NCBI RefSeq assembly: GCF_030272615.1
Contig: NC_081406.1
Span: 186,696,270-186,760,269, forward strand
From: Cryptomeria japonica
Lineage: Eukaryota > Streptophyta > Pinopsida > Cupressales > Cupressaceae
Direction of reading: 5' to 3'
Length of the DNA: 64,000 bases
The translations under genes and the position numbers were made by a program. The notes beneath the pieces were generated by a model that did no database searches, was not told the DNA's origin, and saw nothing but the letters and a program-made list of their open reading frames with translations. Within the stretch, counting starts at the first letter, position 1, and every line of letters starts with the position of its first letter. Positions 1 to 12,849 of the stretch are shown here, one piece after another.

Positions 1-549
1 ATCCCCTAAATATTGTCACATTCCTAAGCAACTTGGAGTCACTTTTCAAAGCCTTCAAAGTATTTGAAAAACATTTAATGCTTTATGTATTCAACAAGCT
101 AACCCCTAAAGTCTTCCAAACCACTAATGGCTCTTACATGACCATTAATGGCTCTTACATAACCATTTATGATTAAATCCACTTGCCCCCATGGTTAGAG
201 ACTTTACCTCTAACTCAACCCTCATTTGACCCATGGGTCTCCTCAAGCATTTATTGCTTTGACCATGGTTATCCTCACTAACTCTTGCACAAGAGTTTAT
301 CCATTGGATAAAGACATTATTTATTGGACAATGGCTTTATTCTTTCAACTCAACATTAACCTTACCTCCCAAGTTAACCCTCAAGACATGTCAAGTATTT
401 AATGCTTATCCCCTCTCCTCTCAACCCATCTCTTGTTGACATTTGTCATCCTGGGATTGGATTGAAAGTCCTCACATGGATCATAAATCCATCAATCCTG
501 ACCCTTGTTGAGATTACTCAATCTCAACCATCCATTGCTCCATTTTACC

Positions 550-558
550 TATAAATAG
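550..558 (+). promoter_or_regulatory. TATA box of a possible LTR promoter
   Basis: TATAAATAG sits in a CT/A-rich context followed by a typical leader (GAGCTCATTTCTTC). The wording resembles plant LTR promoters, and the first ~900 bases carry no credible reading frame, so this stretch may be part of an LTR whose left end lies outside the window. Neither the LTR ends nor a target duplication are visible. Short ORFs here are not convincing. Confidence 0.3.
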
Positions 559-1381
559 AGCTCATTTCTTCATAATCCGGATCTTGAAATCTTGTATGCA
601 TCTAATTTATAGTGAATTTTGGAGAGCATTTAGCATAATCATCTATATTTGTCATTTTGGGCTAAAATTAACATTAGATAACTAAATCATATCTTGTTTT
701 AACTTGTTCGCATTTGCATTCTCATAATCATCCATTTTACAATGTTGAACCTCCATAAGACATCCAGAATAGTGCAAAAAGCTACTGAGAGCTACACTCA
801 TTTGGGAACTTGGAGAGGAGAGTAACAAGGGAGGAGTAGCTACAAGCATGGTGGAGGGCATTTTGAGATGCCTTGTTGCATTTCTTAGTTTTATCAAGCT
901 TAATATTTAATGTGTTGTGTCTCTCTTGATATGCTTGCTTAGGATAGTGTTTGATTTGTGGTTTCTAACACTAACACTTGTTTGTTGCTTGTTGTTTTGT
1001 GTTCGTCTTGACAATATCCTAACCATCCGTTTTTGTAGAGCATCATTTGCATTTTACTTTTGTTCACGAGTCTTTGATAATTTTTGTAGTGATTATTTTT
1101 CTCTTTGATTTTGGTAAGACAAACTTAAAAGATAATCTTTATTTTTCATTGCTATGATGTTTCATTTCCAAAACATTAACATTTTTTCCTTAGTTTGTTT
1201 CTTGTAAGACAAATTTGGAAGAAGTAATATTATTCACTTTTCAACAATTGAGTAGTATTATTTTGTAAAATCTATGAGTAGTTGATATCATTGACCAAAA
1301 TCTCTGCATAATGTGATCCATTTGTATATGTCATGCCATTTAGGTACTGCGAGTTTACAAAAATCTTCATTATTTCACAGT

Positions 1382-1735
1382 GCTTATTTGTTCTATTTTT
1401 GGTATCATACAGTAAAATAATGATATAATAGTATTAATTTAATATAATCTCAATATACTATACTATAATAATAATATAATTAATAGTATTATTAATACAA
1501 TGCAATGTAAATAATTACTAAAATGTAATGTTTTCTTAAGTCGACCATCAACCAATTGTCTGTAACCCTTTCTATATTCCTTCGTTTCTCTTTTATTAAG
1601 CAATTGTAACGATATAGTAAATTAATAGGCTCATTTGTTCTATTTTTGGTATCATATAGTAAATTAATGATATAACAATATCAATTTAATACAATCTTAA
1701 TATAATACAATAACATAATAACATAATAATATAAT
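1382..1735. repeat. Diverged direct repeat, two copies about 247 bp apart
   Basis: A segment beginning GCTTATTTGTTCTATTTTTG (from 1382) recurs as GCTCATTTGTTCTATTTTTG (from 1629). Similarity runs for about 80 bases through GGTATCATA.AGTAAA.TAATGATATAA. Both copies grade into low-complexity TAATAATA sequence. Origin unknown; possibly a local duplication within old repeat DNA. Confidence 0.55.
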
Positions 1736-1760
1736 AGCATAATGATAAAATTTAATAATA

Positions 1761-3485
1761 TTTTTTTTATCGATATGCTATGGGGTGAGGGCCCACTCCC
1801 TTTAATTAAAATATAAAAGAAATACAATATACATCAAACCTGCCACACAAAGAGCATAAAAGAAGAGAAAGGAAATCTAGAAGAATGCCTACAAAAGAAA
1901 AAAACCTAGAAAGAGTTAGAGAGAAGAGAAAGAGAAACTCAAACCCATTGGAAAAAGTCTCACAACTAAGAGCGAACAACAAAAGGCACAATGCCAAAAC
2001 ATAACAAACTAAGCTCTTTTATTTTTCCTTAAGAGGATAACATCTATAGTCCACTAAGAACCCTCCTCAATAGCCTCATTGCCTTCAATACAAAAGTTTT
2101 CAGCCTCTAACTTTCATCCTTTCTTCTTCTTCTAAGCACCACAATTAGGATTCTAGATTTATTACTCACAGCTTCAGCAATCCCACATTTTTGTGGAGGA
2201 GCCAACATGATATCCTGATCAAAATAATTAGGCTACAAATCATCTAGATCCTCCATGAAAGGAAATGTTCCTTTTGACTCAAAACCATCCTCCTTTGCCT
2301 CAAAAGGAATATCATTTTAATTTTCCTGTGTAGGGATATTCGAAGGAGGAATCAACTTCGAAGGCAACACTAGTTCAAGCCCTAAAGCAAATTGGGGAGC
2401 AAAACACTTGCCATGATTTCACCAAATAAAATCCACATTTGGAGAACTAGACTTCTTAACCCATTTTTTGAGATTGATATTCCTTGAGCTTGACCTTCGC
2501 TGGATAGTGCAAGCTTCAATTTTGTGACCCATCTAATTGCAACAAAAGCATCTAAATGGAAGTGCCTCAAAATTTAGATACTAATTCTAAGTGCCAGAAG
2601 ACGAATGTATTTGAATGGAATGAGAAAGGGATTTAGAAATGTCTACCATAGCACAAACCCCGAACTACCTGCACGAAAAATCCACCTCTTCCATGTCCAA
2701 CTTAACAAAAATTCCCATATTAATAATTAGATTATTGATGAGATCTACATTCTGCATATCCAAGGGTAGGTTTTAAAGCTTAATCCAGATGGGAACTTCC
2801 ATAATCTCAGAAATGGCTGGGTCAAAAAAAGGGGTCCAAGGACTAATACAAAGACTCGACTGCCCAAAAAACCATGGACCATTATGAACCACTCAATTGC
2901 AACTGAATTAAAAGAGAATAAAAGAAAAACCCAAAATCCAAAGTAGGTAGACTTAGCCCAATCATAGACCAAATCTAAGGCTAGCTGCCTTCGCATGAAC
3001 CTCAAAATCAAAGAATGGTCTCCAATGTCTGTAAAAATTGCCTTAATGCAGTCATCTAAAATGTGTAACTCTATCGATTCATCTATAAAAACCACCTTTG
3101 AATCCTTGATAGAGAAATGAGCACTTCCATTTTGGTGAGTACGATCCATCGTGGGAGAAGGTGGATTTGCTAGGGTTTCCTTGTCAAGGCAAGGAGGCGT
3201 CGACCTATCTAGATTCATCTCGTCGAGAGCAGAAACTAATGGATCAAAAGCAAGAGAGGAGGGGCGAGGAATTGGCGTGGTCTGTTCCTCCAATGTCGAA
3301 TTTGAACGCAAAACATACTGATTTCTGTTGTCTTCGCTCTCTGCCGAATACCAACGCTTCCTAGAACTCGGCCGTTTCTTCCTCTTTGATGCATCCTACT
3401 TCTTCGCCCCATGTTTCTGAGTTTGCTCGCTTGCATTTGCATCCACAAAGCTCGCTTGACACTTAAGGCTTCCCTCACACATTGC
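1761..3485 (-). mobile_element. LINE remnant carrying ORF1 and a 3' end but no visible ORF2
   Basis: On the minus strand the segment starts with a GC-richer leader near 3485, continues through an ORF1-type frame (DUF4283-like region, CCHC zinc knuckle) and ends at about 1761 with ...CATATCGATAAAAAAAA, an A-rich tail like those of plant LINEs. No endonuclease or reverse transcriptase sequence lies between ORF1 and the tail. No clear target duplication was found; flanks are AT-rich. It may be an internally deleted copy or a non-autonomous ORF1-only family. Confidence 0.55.
2382..3311 (-). pseudogene. LINE ORF1 protein (DUF4283 plus CCHC zinc knuckle), degraded
   Basis: The open stretch from 3311 to 2745 has the order of a plant LINE ORF1: a low-complexity N-terminus, then SLILRFMRRQLALDLVYDWA and a WFIMVHGF..GSRVFVLVLGP block typical of the DUF4283 region. 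Further downstream on the minus strand (about 2560-2500), in another frame, is a CCHC knuckle with spacing C-X2-C-X4-H-X4-C (RCFCCN, stop, MGHKIEAC), interrupted by an in-frame TAG where Gln is expected. ORF1 proteins bind element RNA; this copy cannot make a full product. Assignment is from motif memory, not a search. Confidence 0.6.
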
Positions 3486-3801
3486 CCCTTATAACTTTAG
3501 TCATTAATAATTTAATAGTATTATTAATAAAATATAATGTAAATAAAATATTTTTTTTATCTTTAAATTTCTTATGTTAATAATTTCTAGACGTTGTCTA
3601 CATATTTTAAATAAAATATAAATATGCTAGTTATATTTATGCCAATAACCTTTTAGTCATTTTATCCTTTTAAATAATAATTTCATTAAGTTAATTGATT
3701 GTAAACTAATTGAAAAATTAAAACGATATTTGGCAGTAACTAACAAAATAAAAGTTAAAACAGCACGGATCGATAAATTAGAGCTTCCATTTTGCACAAC
3801 T
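3486..3801. other. AT-rich spacer upstream of RPL35
   Basis: No reading frame or repeat could be supported here. It separates the LINE remnant from the L35 promoter motifs. Confidence 0.5.
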
Positions 3802-3856
3802 AAACCCTAAACTAGAGCTTTCTCTTTACACAACTAAACCCTAAATTTTATATATC
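3802..3856 (+). promoter_or_regulatory. RPL35 promoter: two telo-boxes and a TATA-like run
   Basis: Two exact AAACCCTAA telo-boxes (3802-3810 and 3836-3844) lie 34 bases apart, followed at once by TTTTATATATC (3846-3856). Telo-boxes are known promoter elements of plant ribosomal-protein and other translation genes. Their position about 130-170 bases ahead of the L35 ATG supports the gene being a real, regulated copy rather than a processed pseudogene. Confidence 0.75.
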
Positions 3857-3972
3857 GTCCGTCCTTCTGCCAAACTCGTTTTCTTGCAGGTTTTCAGTTA
3901 TAATTTTTTTTTTTTCCTACAGCGCAGGGTTTCATTTGTTCGAGGATTTCCTCGACAGAAATCGGATAACAA

Positions 3973-4912
<940 letters not shown>

Positions 4913-7900
4913 AGAGTATGACTACTTAGGTCTTGAACTGTAGAATTCCCAATCCATTCCCATGGGTTTTTATTTTTGTTAAAGCGAGTTTTAATTGTTG
5001 AATGGCGGTTCTGATAAATTGATGATACGATTTAATGATCTGGTAATACAATTTTATTCATTGATGGGAAATATTAATTTATTGAGGATTCCAGAGTATC
5101 TTGATTGTATTATAGTTATGACCTGTTAGTATTTTTCATTGGGGTATTTCTTATAGAATCTACAGTGAAAAAAGTTCAAGTAGATTGGTGTTTTTCATGA
5201 TAATTACTTGTAGTTTTAAGTTATTCACAGTATTTATGTCTGTATTTGTACAATGCATAATCTATTTCTGGTCCCTTATTTATTTTAAATGGTAATTTTT
5301 AAAAATTTGAATGCAATACTGGGGTGGTGAAGGGTCCGAAACAGGGCAGTATTTTGAATCTGTTTTCTATAATCTGAAGAATTTGAGAATGTCTTCAATT
5401 TCACAGCATGCCTTATTGTGTGTTCCAGAAACGCAGTAGCTATATTTTTTATTCTATTATTGATTTATTTGTTCTGCAATTGTATCTTCCCCCTTGCTTT
5501 TGTTCGATGCCCTTGTTAAATAAAATGAAGAATAAAAAGAATATTGGTGATAAAATTACGGGGATGACAGATGACATTTTGATATGCGATTCACAGGCAT
5601 TCTGAAACATTGCTGGTGGCTTTTCCAATTATCTTATAACTTCATCAAGAAGAAAAAATACTTAAACACTTAGGTTGCTTTTTTACACAGAAAACAAAGG
5701 AACCACTTCTTCCTCTCAAAAAGTGAATCTTTCAGCAGGGATTTTACCATTTTTCACTAGTGCAGTGTTTCACCATTCACGACCTCATTGTGTTTCAAGT
5801 TACAAATGAATAACTTCAAAATGATTTCTCGTGACATAAAGTGAAAGAAAATAAAAATGTTTCAGGCACACGTTTCAAGACATGTTCATTTTCATTATTT
5901 TTACTCGACAGTATGAATGGTTCTATAAGATGTTTTATGTCTTTTGAAGATTACTTTAAGGCCATAGCTTTGCTTCTACAAGTGTTGAAAAGTTTCAGAG
6001 CTGCAGCTTTCCATGGTAATTTGATAGATGCTGTGACATTGTTGTTGTGTCCATAACATTACACCACGCTTTGCCCTCTCAGAGGCAGTTTTAATACTAA
6101 TGTGAAGCTCTTGAACATTTAAAGATGTTTGAAGACGGCTGTAGTCTTCACATAGCTCATCTTGTAGTGCACTACAGTTCATTTCATTTCATGTTGCTTT
6201 CATTGCTAAGTTGGTGTAGATGAGAAACATTTGCTTATTTATCTTTTACTTTTTGATACGACTTTTACCAGTTGAACGATTTCACTCAGTCAAGAGCATC
6301 AGTGGAATTTCAATTTGCAAATAACAGATAAGAGACTACAGAGTTGTCGGACCAAATTAGATGGTTTTTCTCCTTTGGCAGCAACTGAATCACTTAAGTT
6401 TATATTTAATCCATACACAATAGAACAGAGCAAAGTCTGCCCCTAAGTCCCAATTTCAAGTATTGTGATCTTTCCAAGTTATTTTCAGGTTAAACAGTAC
6501 TTAAAAAATGCGACCCTTTACGGACAGACAGTATTGAAGATATGTACTTAGAATTGAAATTTCATAGTAATTGCAAGTATGATACTTTTTGGAATTGGAA
6601 TTCAAGTGTATGACATAGCCTTTGCAAACACTCCTTTTTAGAATTTTGCTGGTTTCACACTTTTTTTCAGAATCAATCATAAATTCAAGAGAAAAAGAAA
6701 CCAAGGGTGTACAATAAGTAGGAACAGATTTCAATCTACAATATTCTGGCAAGTGACATGTCAATGGAAGAGCTGCAATTAGGCAGGGAAAACCTTATTG
6801 CCAGGTACTTTAACGTGAGTACATTGAAATTTCTACTTTTTGCAGGGATGGGCTGACTTCTCGTGCAATAATGCTTTATTCGTGGGTTTAAAGGATGGCT
6901 TGGCCTCCAGCAATCATCCCCTTGTTTGAGAATTTATCAGAAAACTTCAAACTCAAGCACCTCAATAAGCATGGGTTAATGTTTGAGCTATGAGCTCCAA
7001 TAGCTCAAAAAGAATAAACATCACAACAAATACACCTTAATAAATAATAGAGGCGCATTAGTTCTAGTCCTAAAACACAAGCCAGAATATTATGGTCCTT
7101 TGGCAAATCTCAGTGAGATATTCTGGCATTTTTATTTCTCAATGCCTCACTTCCAGTTAGACGGGGTCTTATATGGTTATATATGTGGATGAAGCAGACA
7201 GTTGGAAAGCAGAAATAACCATGAAAGGATAGAAGGCTCAGGAGCACGATAAATTACTTTTGTGACTTTGAACAACATTACCGTCCCCAATAGTTTATGA
7301 AAATCTTTCTACAACAAAACACCCTATTTGCATATCATTTGCTTCGCCATTGGTCCCCTGGATATCTAGTGCTCTTAGAGGCCTTATTTTGTGTAAAATG
7401 CCATGCTACATAATGCAATTTAATAAAATGTAAGACAATGATTTGTATAATTTGTTAGTTAATAAAGTAATTCATAGATTCTAAGGGATAGGGATATAAA
7501 TGGAAATTGGATCAATCTCTGCCACACTTTCTTGTGGCATTTGCAAGCCTTGTGACTGACCCATCTTTGAAGCAAATGTCTTTTAATTGTATTTCAATTG
7601 ATTGTGGCCTATCAACCTTTTATGATATCAAGTCAGTTTTCATGAATTGAATCTTACAGTGATCTATTATTTGAACACAGGCAGCCCATATTCTAAACAT
7701 TTTTTTGTTTCTGTTGTGCATTTATCTGGTACAGTTTTTCCAGAGGGTGCTCTATGGTTTCTCTGATTCTCTTTTCTGTGATTTAGTAAGATGTGAGAGC
7801 AGCGGCTAGTCAACAAACCCCTTCAATCCTATCAATGAATATAGCATTCCCAGTGACTTGGTGTCGTGAGACCATGTGTGTGTATTGGGATAAAATTTTG

Positions 7901-9119
7901 AAGTGGAACATCCAATGCTCACTCCGACTCCAACACAATCTACATCTGATTTGTAAGGCTAGTTTCCACACCATATTTCATTCCTTTCAGACGCAAAATG
8001 TTTGGTATGAGTAAGAGCAAGGTAAATGGAAGAATTTTTGCAATCTTATATACTTTTACAAGTTGGGAGACACATTCCAAAATTCATAACTTCATTCAGC
8101 TATTATACCATATGGGTTGGAGATGAATTATTTGAACACTGGATTATTGCACCATTATTTCGATTATTACTTTCCAGTAGCTTTAGGTGCAAAGCTTTCC
8201 AAGGGGGAGGACATGTCGTGTACCCATACATAACACCATTTGTTATATAATTAACTGTTATACAAGGTTACCTGGGGATGTGTACCCAGGATGTTTTGGG
8301 GTTTGATTTCTAAATAATTTCAGCTAACCACTTGTGTATCTTACCTGCCTCAATGGTGGGATGCTCTTCAGCATTCGATAGTTAAGCCATGAAGGAAAAA
8401 TTAATTGTCTAATACCATTGATTCCAGTAATGGTCGCAGACTTTCATCTTAATCAGCTCCTGATTTCATTGGGGGGTTTTCCTCCCTATGGCTATTTGTA
8501 CTTTAGATCATACAATTTGGGGTTACTAACTTTGCATTTTCATCTTTATTTATGTCACTTTTTTGTACTCTTTAGTAACTTCTCAGATCCTAGCGTTCTT
8601 TTTACCCTATTAATTTTCTATTTTTAACAATGTAATAGTGTTTTTGAATTCCAGTGACCCGCTTTGGTCATTTATGGACATTCATATAATTTCTTATTTT
8701 CTGTGTACAAGTTCCCATCTTAGACTGCCTCTTCCTCTCTTGCTCAGGGACTTTTGTGTTATAACTTATAAACAATTATCAGGTGACATTTTCTATCTGA
8801 TGAAAGTATTTCTTTTTCTGGCACAAAATTACAAAGTTTTTCACAGTTTCAATTCTCAACCATATTTAGGGTTTTGAGTATATGATTCTCAGGAAGTGAT
8901 GCACATAAATTTGATCAATTATCTCCATCATCTTCAAAGATCTTGTACTGTGTATGCTGTCTCTTCTACACTCTAGTTATTATTCTTATTAGCTATCCAA
9001 AAGGGCTATATTATGGATAGGGTTTCTGCCTGAAACATGTCTCACGCCAGAAACAGCTATTATATGATTTTTTGGTAGTTGTTTGCTGCTATGTGCTGGC
9101 TGTCTGTTACGAGTTAAAC
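4913..9119. other. Long intergenic region, no gene recognised
   Basis: Contains the RPL35 3' flank and then about 4 kb of AT-rich sequence. The short ORFs on both strands show no domain, repeated pattern or codon bias that would support them. No TIR, LTR or RNA gene was found. Confidence 0.5.
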
Positions 9120-9124
9120 ATTTG

Positions 9125-9400
9125 TCACCTCATGCCTAGAAACAAATCTTGTTCGTATCTAATATTCTGATCTCTGAATAGAATTAAATTTGTTGATCTT
9201 CTAACCAACAGTTTGGCCAGTATTTTGTAAGACACAATAATGTAAGAGGTCTCCAATTCTTGATCCGTGTTTTGTCCCCATCTTTTTGGGATGAGCCTTT
9301 TGTTTGAATACACTTATAACAGTTCCAACCCTTAGAAGTGTCAGCCATTTCTTCACTCACTGCCTGGTTCCTCAAGTCGATGACATGCTTCCTCCCATCT
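9125..9400 (-). pseudogene. LINE reverse transcriptase fragment
   Basis: Two overlapping minus-strand frames together read like the start of a plant LINE RT domain: one gives QKDGDKTRIKNWRPLTLL, and the neighbouring frame gives VSYKILAKLLVRR. The family consensus is roughly IPKKGD...IKNWRPI(S/T)LLN..YKI.AK.L..RL. The change of frame in the middle shows an indel, so this is a dead scrap. Sequence upstream (to about 9640, minus) may also be LINE-derived but is too degraded to support. Confidence 0.6.
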
Positions 9401-9887
9401 CAATCCTGGTCTTCCTAATGCTCATTAAATTGCAGTCACATGCATGAAATCTTGTCTGGACCTAAAACTTAACATTTTTGGATCCTCTTTTCGTTTACTA
9501 TGAATAGATTGAAGCAGCTCGTGTAGGGGGAGATTGGTCTTGGTTCATCTCATTTTGAAAAAAATCTGCTGTAGTAAGGCTACGTAAATTTTCCTGCAAA
9601 CTCTGCCCACTTTTTCTCGTCAGCATCATTGACAACACGACACAATTTCTGCAGAATCTTAAGTCACTTGACATGGTCAGAGTTATAGTTTTTGGAATCC
9701 GTATGCAACCGTTATCATTTTTTTGTTGTGTTTTATTTTTTTCTAAAACAATTCTGTTGTTATCTACTAAATGAAGACACGGTTCTTTGGAAAGTTAGTT
9801 TTTCTTTATAATTTCTTTTGTTTATTCTTATTGTTTACAAGAGAGCTTGTAACATAAAGATGACTGGTGTATTTATTTGAAGGCTTA

Positions 9888-10458
9888 GGGCATGTCCCCA
9901 TGCTGCTGTTTAGCTTATTTTGGCTAGCAGCAGCTGCTCAAATTTTGAAGGAGCAGTTTGTAGAGCAGGTGGCCCCATGGATAGTCAAATGGCTGCTTAT
10001 TTATTTGATAATATTTTTTACAAATAAATAAGCAGCTAGAGTGTTCCCATGTAAAATTCTAATTAAGGGAAAAGGATAAATTGGAATCTTTTGCTTTATT
10101 AGTGGAGCAGCAACTGCTTAAAAAATGAAAATAAGCTTTGAAAAAAAGGGGGGGCTAGAAATAAGCAGTGGCTGCTTATTGAAAAAAAAGATACATGGCT
10201 TCACCATTATTTTTTGCTCTCCTATTTATTTGTTTAAAATTTTGTTTATATATTTTATTTGTAAAAAATATTATCAATAATTTAATTTACAAAATAATTT
10301 AAGAAGATTGCATAAAAATAAGCAGCCATTTGACTATCCATGGGACCACGTGCTCTACAAATTGCTCCTTCAAAATTTGAGCAGCTGCTGCTAGCCAAAA
10401 TAAGCTAAGCAGCAGCTGCTAGCCAAAATAAACTAAGCAGCAGCATGGGGACATGCCC
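9888..10458. mobile_element. Tourist/PIF-Harbinger-like MITE, 571 bp, TTA target duplication
   Basis: Ends are inverted: GGGCATGTCCCCATGCTGCTG on the left and its reverse complement on the right, and similarity of the arms continues inward for roughly 100 bases. Direct TTA repeats flank it (9885-9887 and 10459-10461). A 3-bp TTA/TWA duplication and a GGGC(A/C)... terminus are typical of Tourist-like PIF/Harbinger elements. The right arm has an internal duplication of a segment containing GCTGCTAGCCAAAATAA. There is no coding capacity, so movement would depend on a transposase in trans. Confidence 0.85.
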
Positions 10459-11565
10459 TTACAGATAGGTTTTGTAACTGGTGGGATATTTAATTCTATA
10501 CTATTTTTCATATTTAGGCAACTAAATATTCTCGATTCAATTTAGTTAGAAACTATTGAAAGCTAATATTTTGAGGAGAGGCACCATTTAAAATAAGGCA
10601 CTCAAGTAGATTTAAAATATCAAATTGCATGATAATTTGCACTACGTGGGATATAGTTTATAGTTAAATATACAGGCAACAGCCACCTGAATTCTAAAAT
10701 TTCTTTCACTACTTAAACATGGGCTGAATTGCATTTGCATTTATGTTGAAGGGCATCAGTTGTACTTGCCAATATTTGAGCTAGTTCATTTGGCAAATGT
10801 GAAATAAATTTGGTCCTGCCATTGCAAGGGAGATCGTGAGCTTGGCTGTTGAATTCGATTTCTTCTAGACACAAGTAGGCTATTACTGATTTACAATTGC
10901 CTTTGTGGTTTCACATTGCCACTTGCCTCATGTTTAAGATTATTGGATCCAACTTTAGAAACAATTATCTGTAGTAGTGTTTTGAAACAAAAGCATCATT
11001 GATAAGATGCTGTTGTTTTAATAGAAAAACAAAGCCTTTTGTGATTGTCATCCTTCCTTGTCCATAAAGTTTCTTCTTTGAAGTATTAGGTCACTTTTGT
11101 CCGTAAAGTTTTTTCATAGAAATTGTTAAAAATAAGAGTGTGATAATTTTACAAAGAACTCAAACTTTATTGGAACCAATCCAACTCTTGATCAAAGCAA
11201 AAAAAACAACTATAAAGATTATATTATTATTATTATATATTTTTTTGGTCGGTAAAGGCAAAGCCATATTTTGTATTAATTAGTGTAAATACATATGATT
11301 ACCACTGAATTTCAAGATATTCAAAAAACCTCTGCTCTTAAGAGCACAGAGGTCCCTTCAAAACCAGAACCTTTTAGCTTAAGGTTTAGCCACTTTCCTG
11401 AGCCATTTAAGGTTTGATAGTCTAGAAAAGCCAAAACATAATTACTGATAATGTCTAAATTCAACGACCTAGATTCAGAGTTTTTGAACTTAAAATTAAA
11501 GTCTAATAAAAATATACAAGGATGACTGCATATTCAGTAAACTAAAGGAGGTATCCATAGAGAGC

Positions 11566-12333
11566 CTAGCTTGTGGAGGGAATGTCTGGTTGAGGAAGTT
11601 GTTTCCTTGGGCGGCCTTGACCTCTGCTTGCTGGAAAGCCCCGACCATGACCCCTGCCCCTGCGACCTCTGCTCGAGCCTCCTCTCCAACTCTGTTCTGG
11701 TTTAGGTTCTGTATCTGCAGCAAGCATAGGCAAGAAGCCATTCATTCTTGTGAAAAGGAACATAATCTCCTCTTTCCCTTCAGCGTCCGGATCTTCACCT
11801 AAAAAGTGCCATTTGAGGTAGCTCAGCCTTGCACTAGCAAACTTTCTGTGACTATTCAATTCTTTATCCTTCAGGTCCAGAAGGAATGGGTAATAGTTGA
11901 TGAGAGCACCATGAGCGTTAAAAAGGATTCTGTCGCTAGGTCTGGGCGCACCAAAATCGTGGTTGACCTTATTCAGAACTTCTTGGAGTTCTTGAAGAAT
12001 TTCGGCTGGGAAGAGTTCCCTGGTAAGGTTCCAGATTAATTGCTTGGAAAGCTTCTGATCCAGCAGTGACGCCACAAATCTAGACGAAATGTTGGTGTTG
12101 TCTCTTGGGTATTCATCTTTGCTCAAATGAGCATTCCCCAAAATCAATTTGACTGCTAAAAGAATCGAAGGGTCCAAGTAGATGAGGAGACACTTGAGTC
12201 TCAGGTCCGTAATCTTTTTGAAAGAAACTTGACAGGTAGAAGCACCAAGTGAGATGGGGGTGTCAACGCCAAAGCAAGAAACGGGCCTGGGATAAACACT
12301 CATGATGAAACAGAAAGGGGGCTCGGAAGACAT
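11566..12333 (-). CDS. Unrecognised 255-residue protein with RGG-rich C-terminus, within LINE sequence
   Basis: An uninterrupted frame from ATG at 12,333 (context GTCGCCATGT) to a stop at 11,566. Upstream codons include an in-frame TTG, but the ATG is the better start. The N-terminal ~200 residues are mixed helical-looking sequence with no domain I recognise. Residues ~215-245 are rich in Arg and Gly (SWRGGSSRGRRGRGHGRG), an RGG-type RNA-binding tail. It lies on the same strand as the LINE RNase H upstream and the LINE tail downstream. Possibilities: an ORF1-type protein of a different LINE, or a captured host exon. Its GC content is above that of the surroundings. Function unknown. Confidence 0.5.
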   Translation of the reverse strand: MSSEPPFCFIMSVYPRPVSCFGVDTPISLGASTCQVSFKKITDLRLKCLLIYLDPSILLAVKLILGNAHLSKDEYPRDNTNISSRFVASLLDQKLSKQLIWNLTRELFPAEILQELQEVLNKVNHDFGAPRPSDRILFNAHGALINYYPFLLDLKDKELNSHRKFASARLSYLKWHFLGEDPDAEGKEEIMFLFTRMNGFLPMLAADTEPKPEQSWRGGSSRGRRGRGHGRGFPASRGQGRPRKQLPQPDIPSTS

Positions 12334-12849
12334 GGCGACCGTGGGCAAGGACAAGCAAGAGGAGAGCTAGAGAGCAACCAGTAGAGCCGAAATGAAAAAG
12401 AGAAGCGATAAATGGACTTTTCTGCAGGAAGGCGGGCGCACAACTCAACGAGCAATGATGGGAAAATGAGAGCAATTAAAACTCACGCGAAGGTGGCGAA
12501 GAATAAATGCTCAAATCAAGCCAAATCCATTAAAATGCGGAGGGAGAGATTAGCCTGCGGACAACTCATGCAAGGACAAAGAGGCGGCGCTCACCAGTTG
12601 GACTTTAGTAGGTCTCGTATTAATGTTGCCGGTTAGTCTACTCGGCTATACCGGACCCACCTTGCTTCCCAAGGTTAGTTGAGTGATTAGTTTGAAAAGA
12701 AGAGTGACCGTTGGTGTTAGCCGCCAAAAGGAGGGCAGGTAAGGAATTTTTGAATTTGATTTATGCATTCCTCCAGTCCACTAGCAAGCAGTGACTCGAA
12801 CCTTGTCTGATCGGTCATATTAGCTTGGTCAATCTAAATTAGCAAAAGG

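Noticed and set aside
1806-1997. 63-codon hydrophobic ORF, possible membrane peptide
   Set aside because: Lies in the A-rich 3' part of a LINE remnant; hydrophobicity comes from T-rich sequence.
12334-12354. Longer start for the 255-codon frame
   Set aside because: The extended start would be TTG, and the ATG at 12,333 has a good context.
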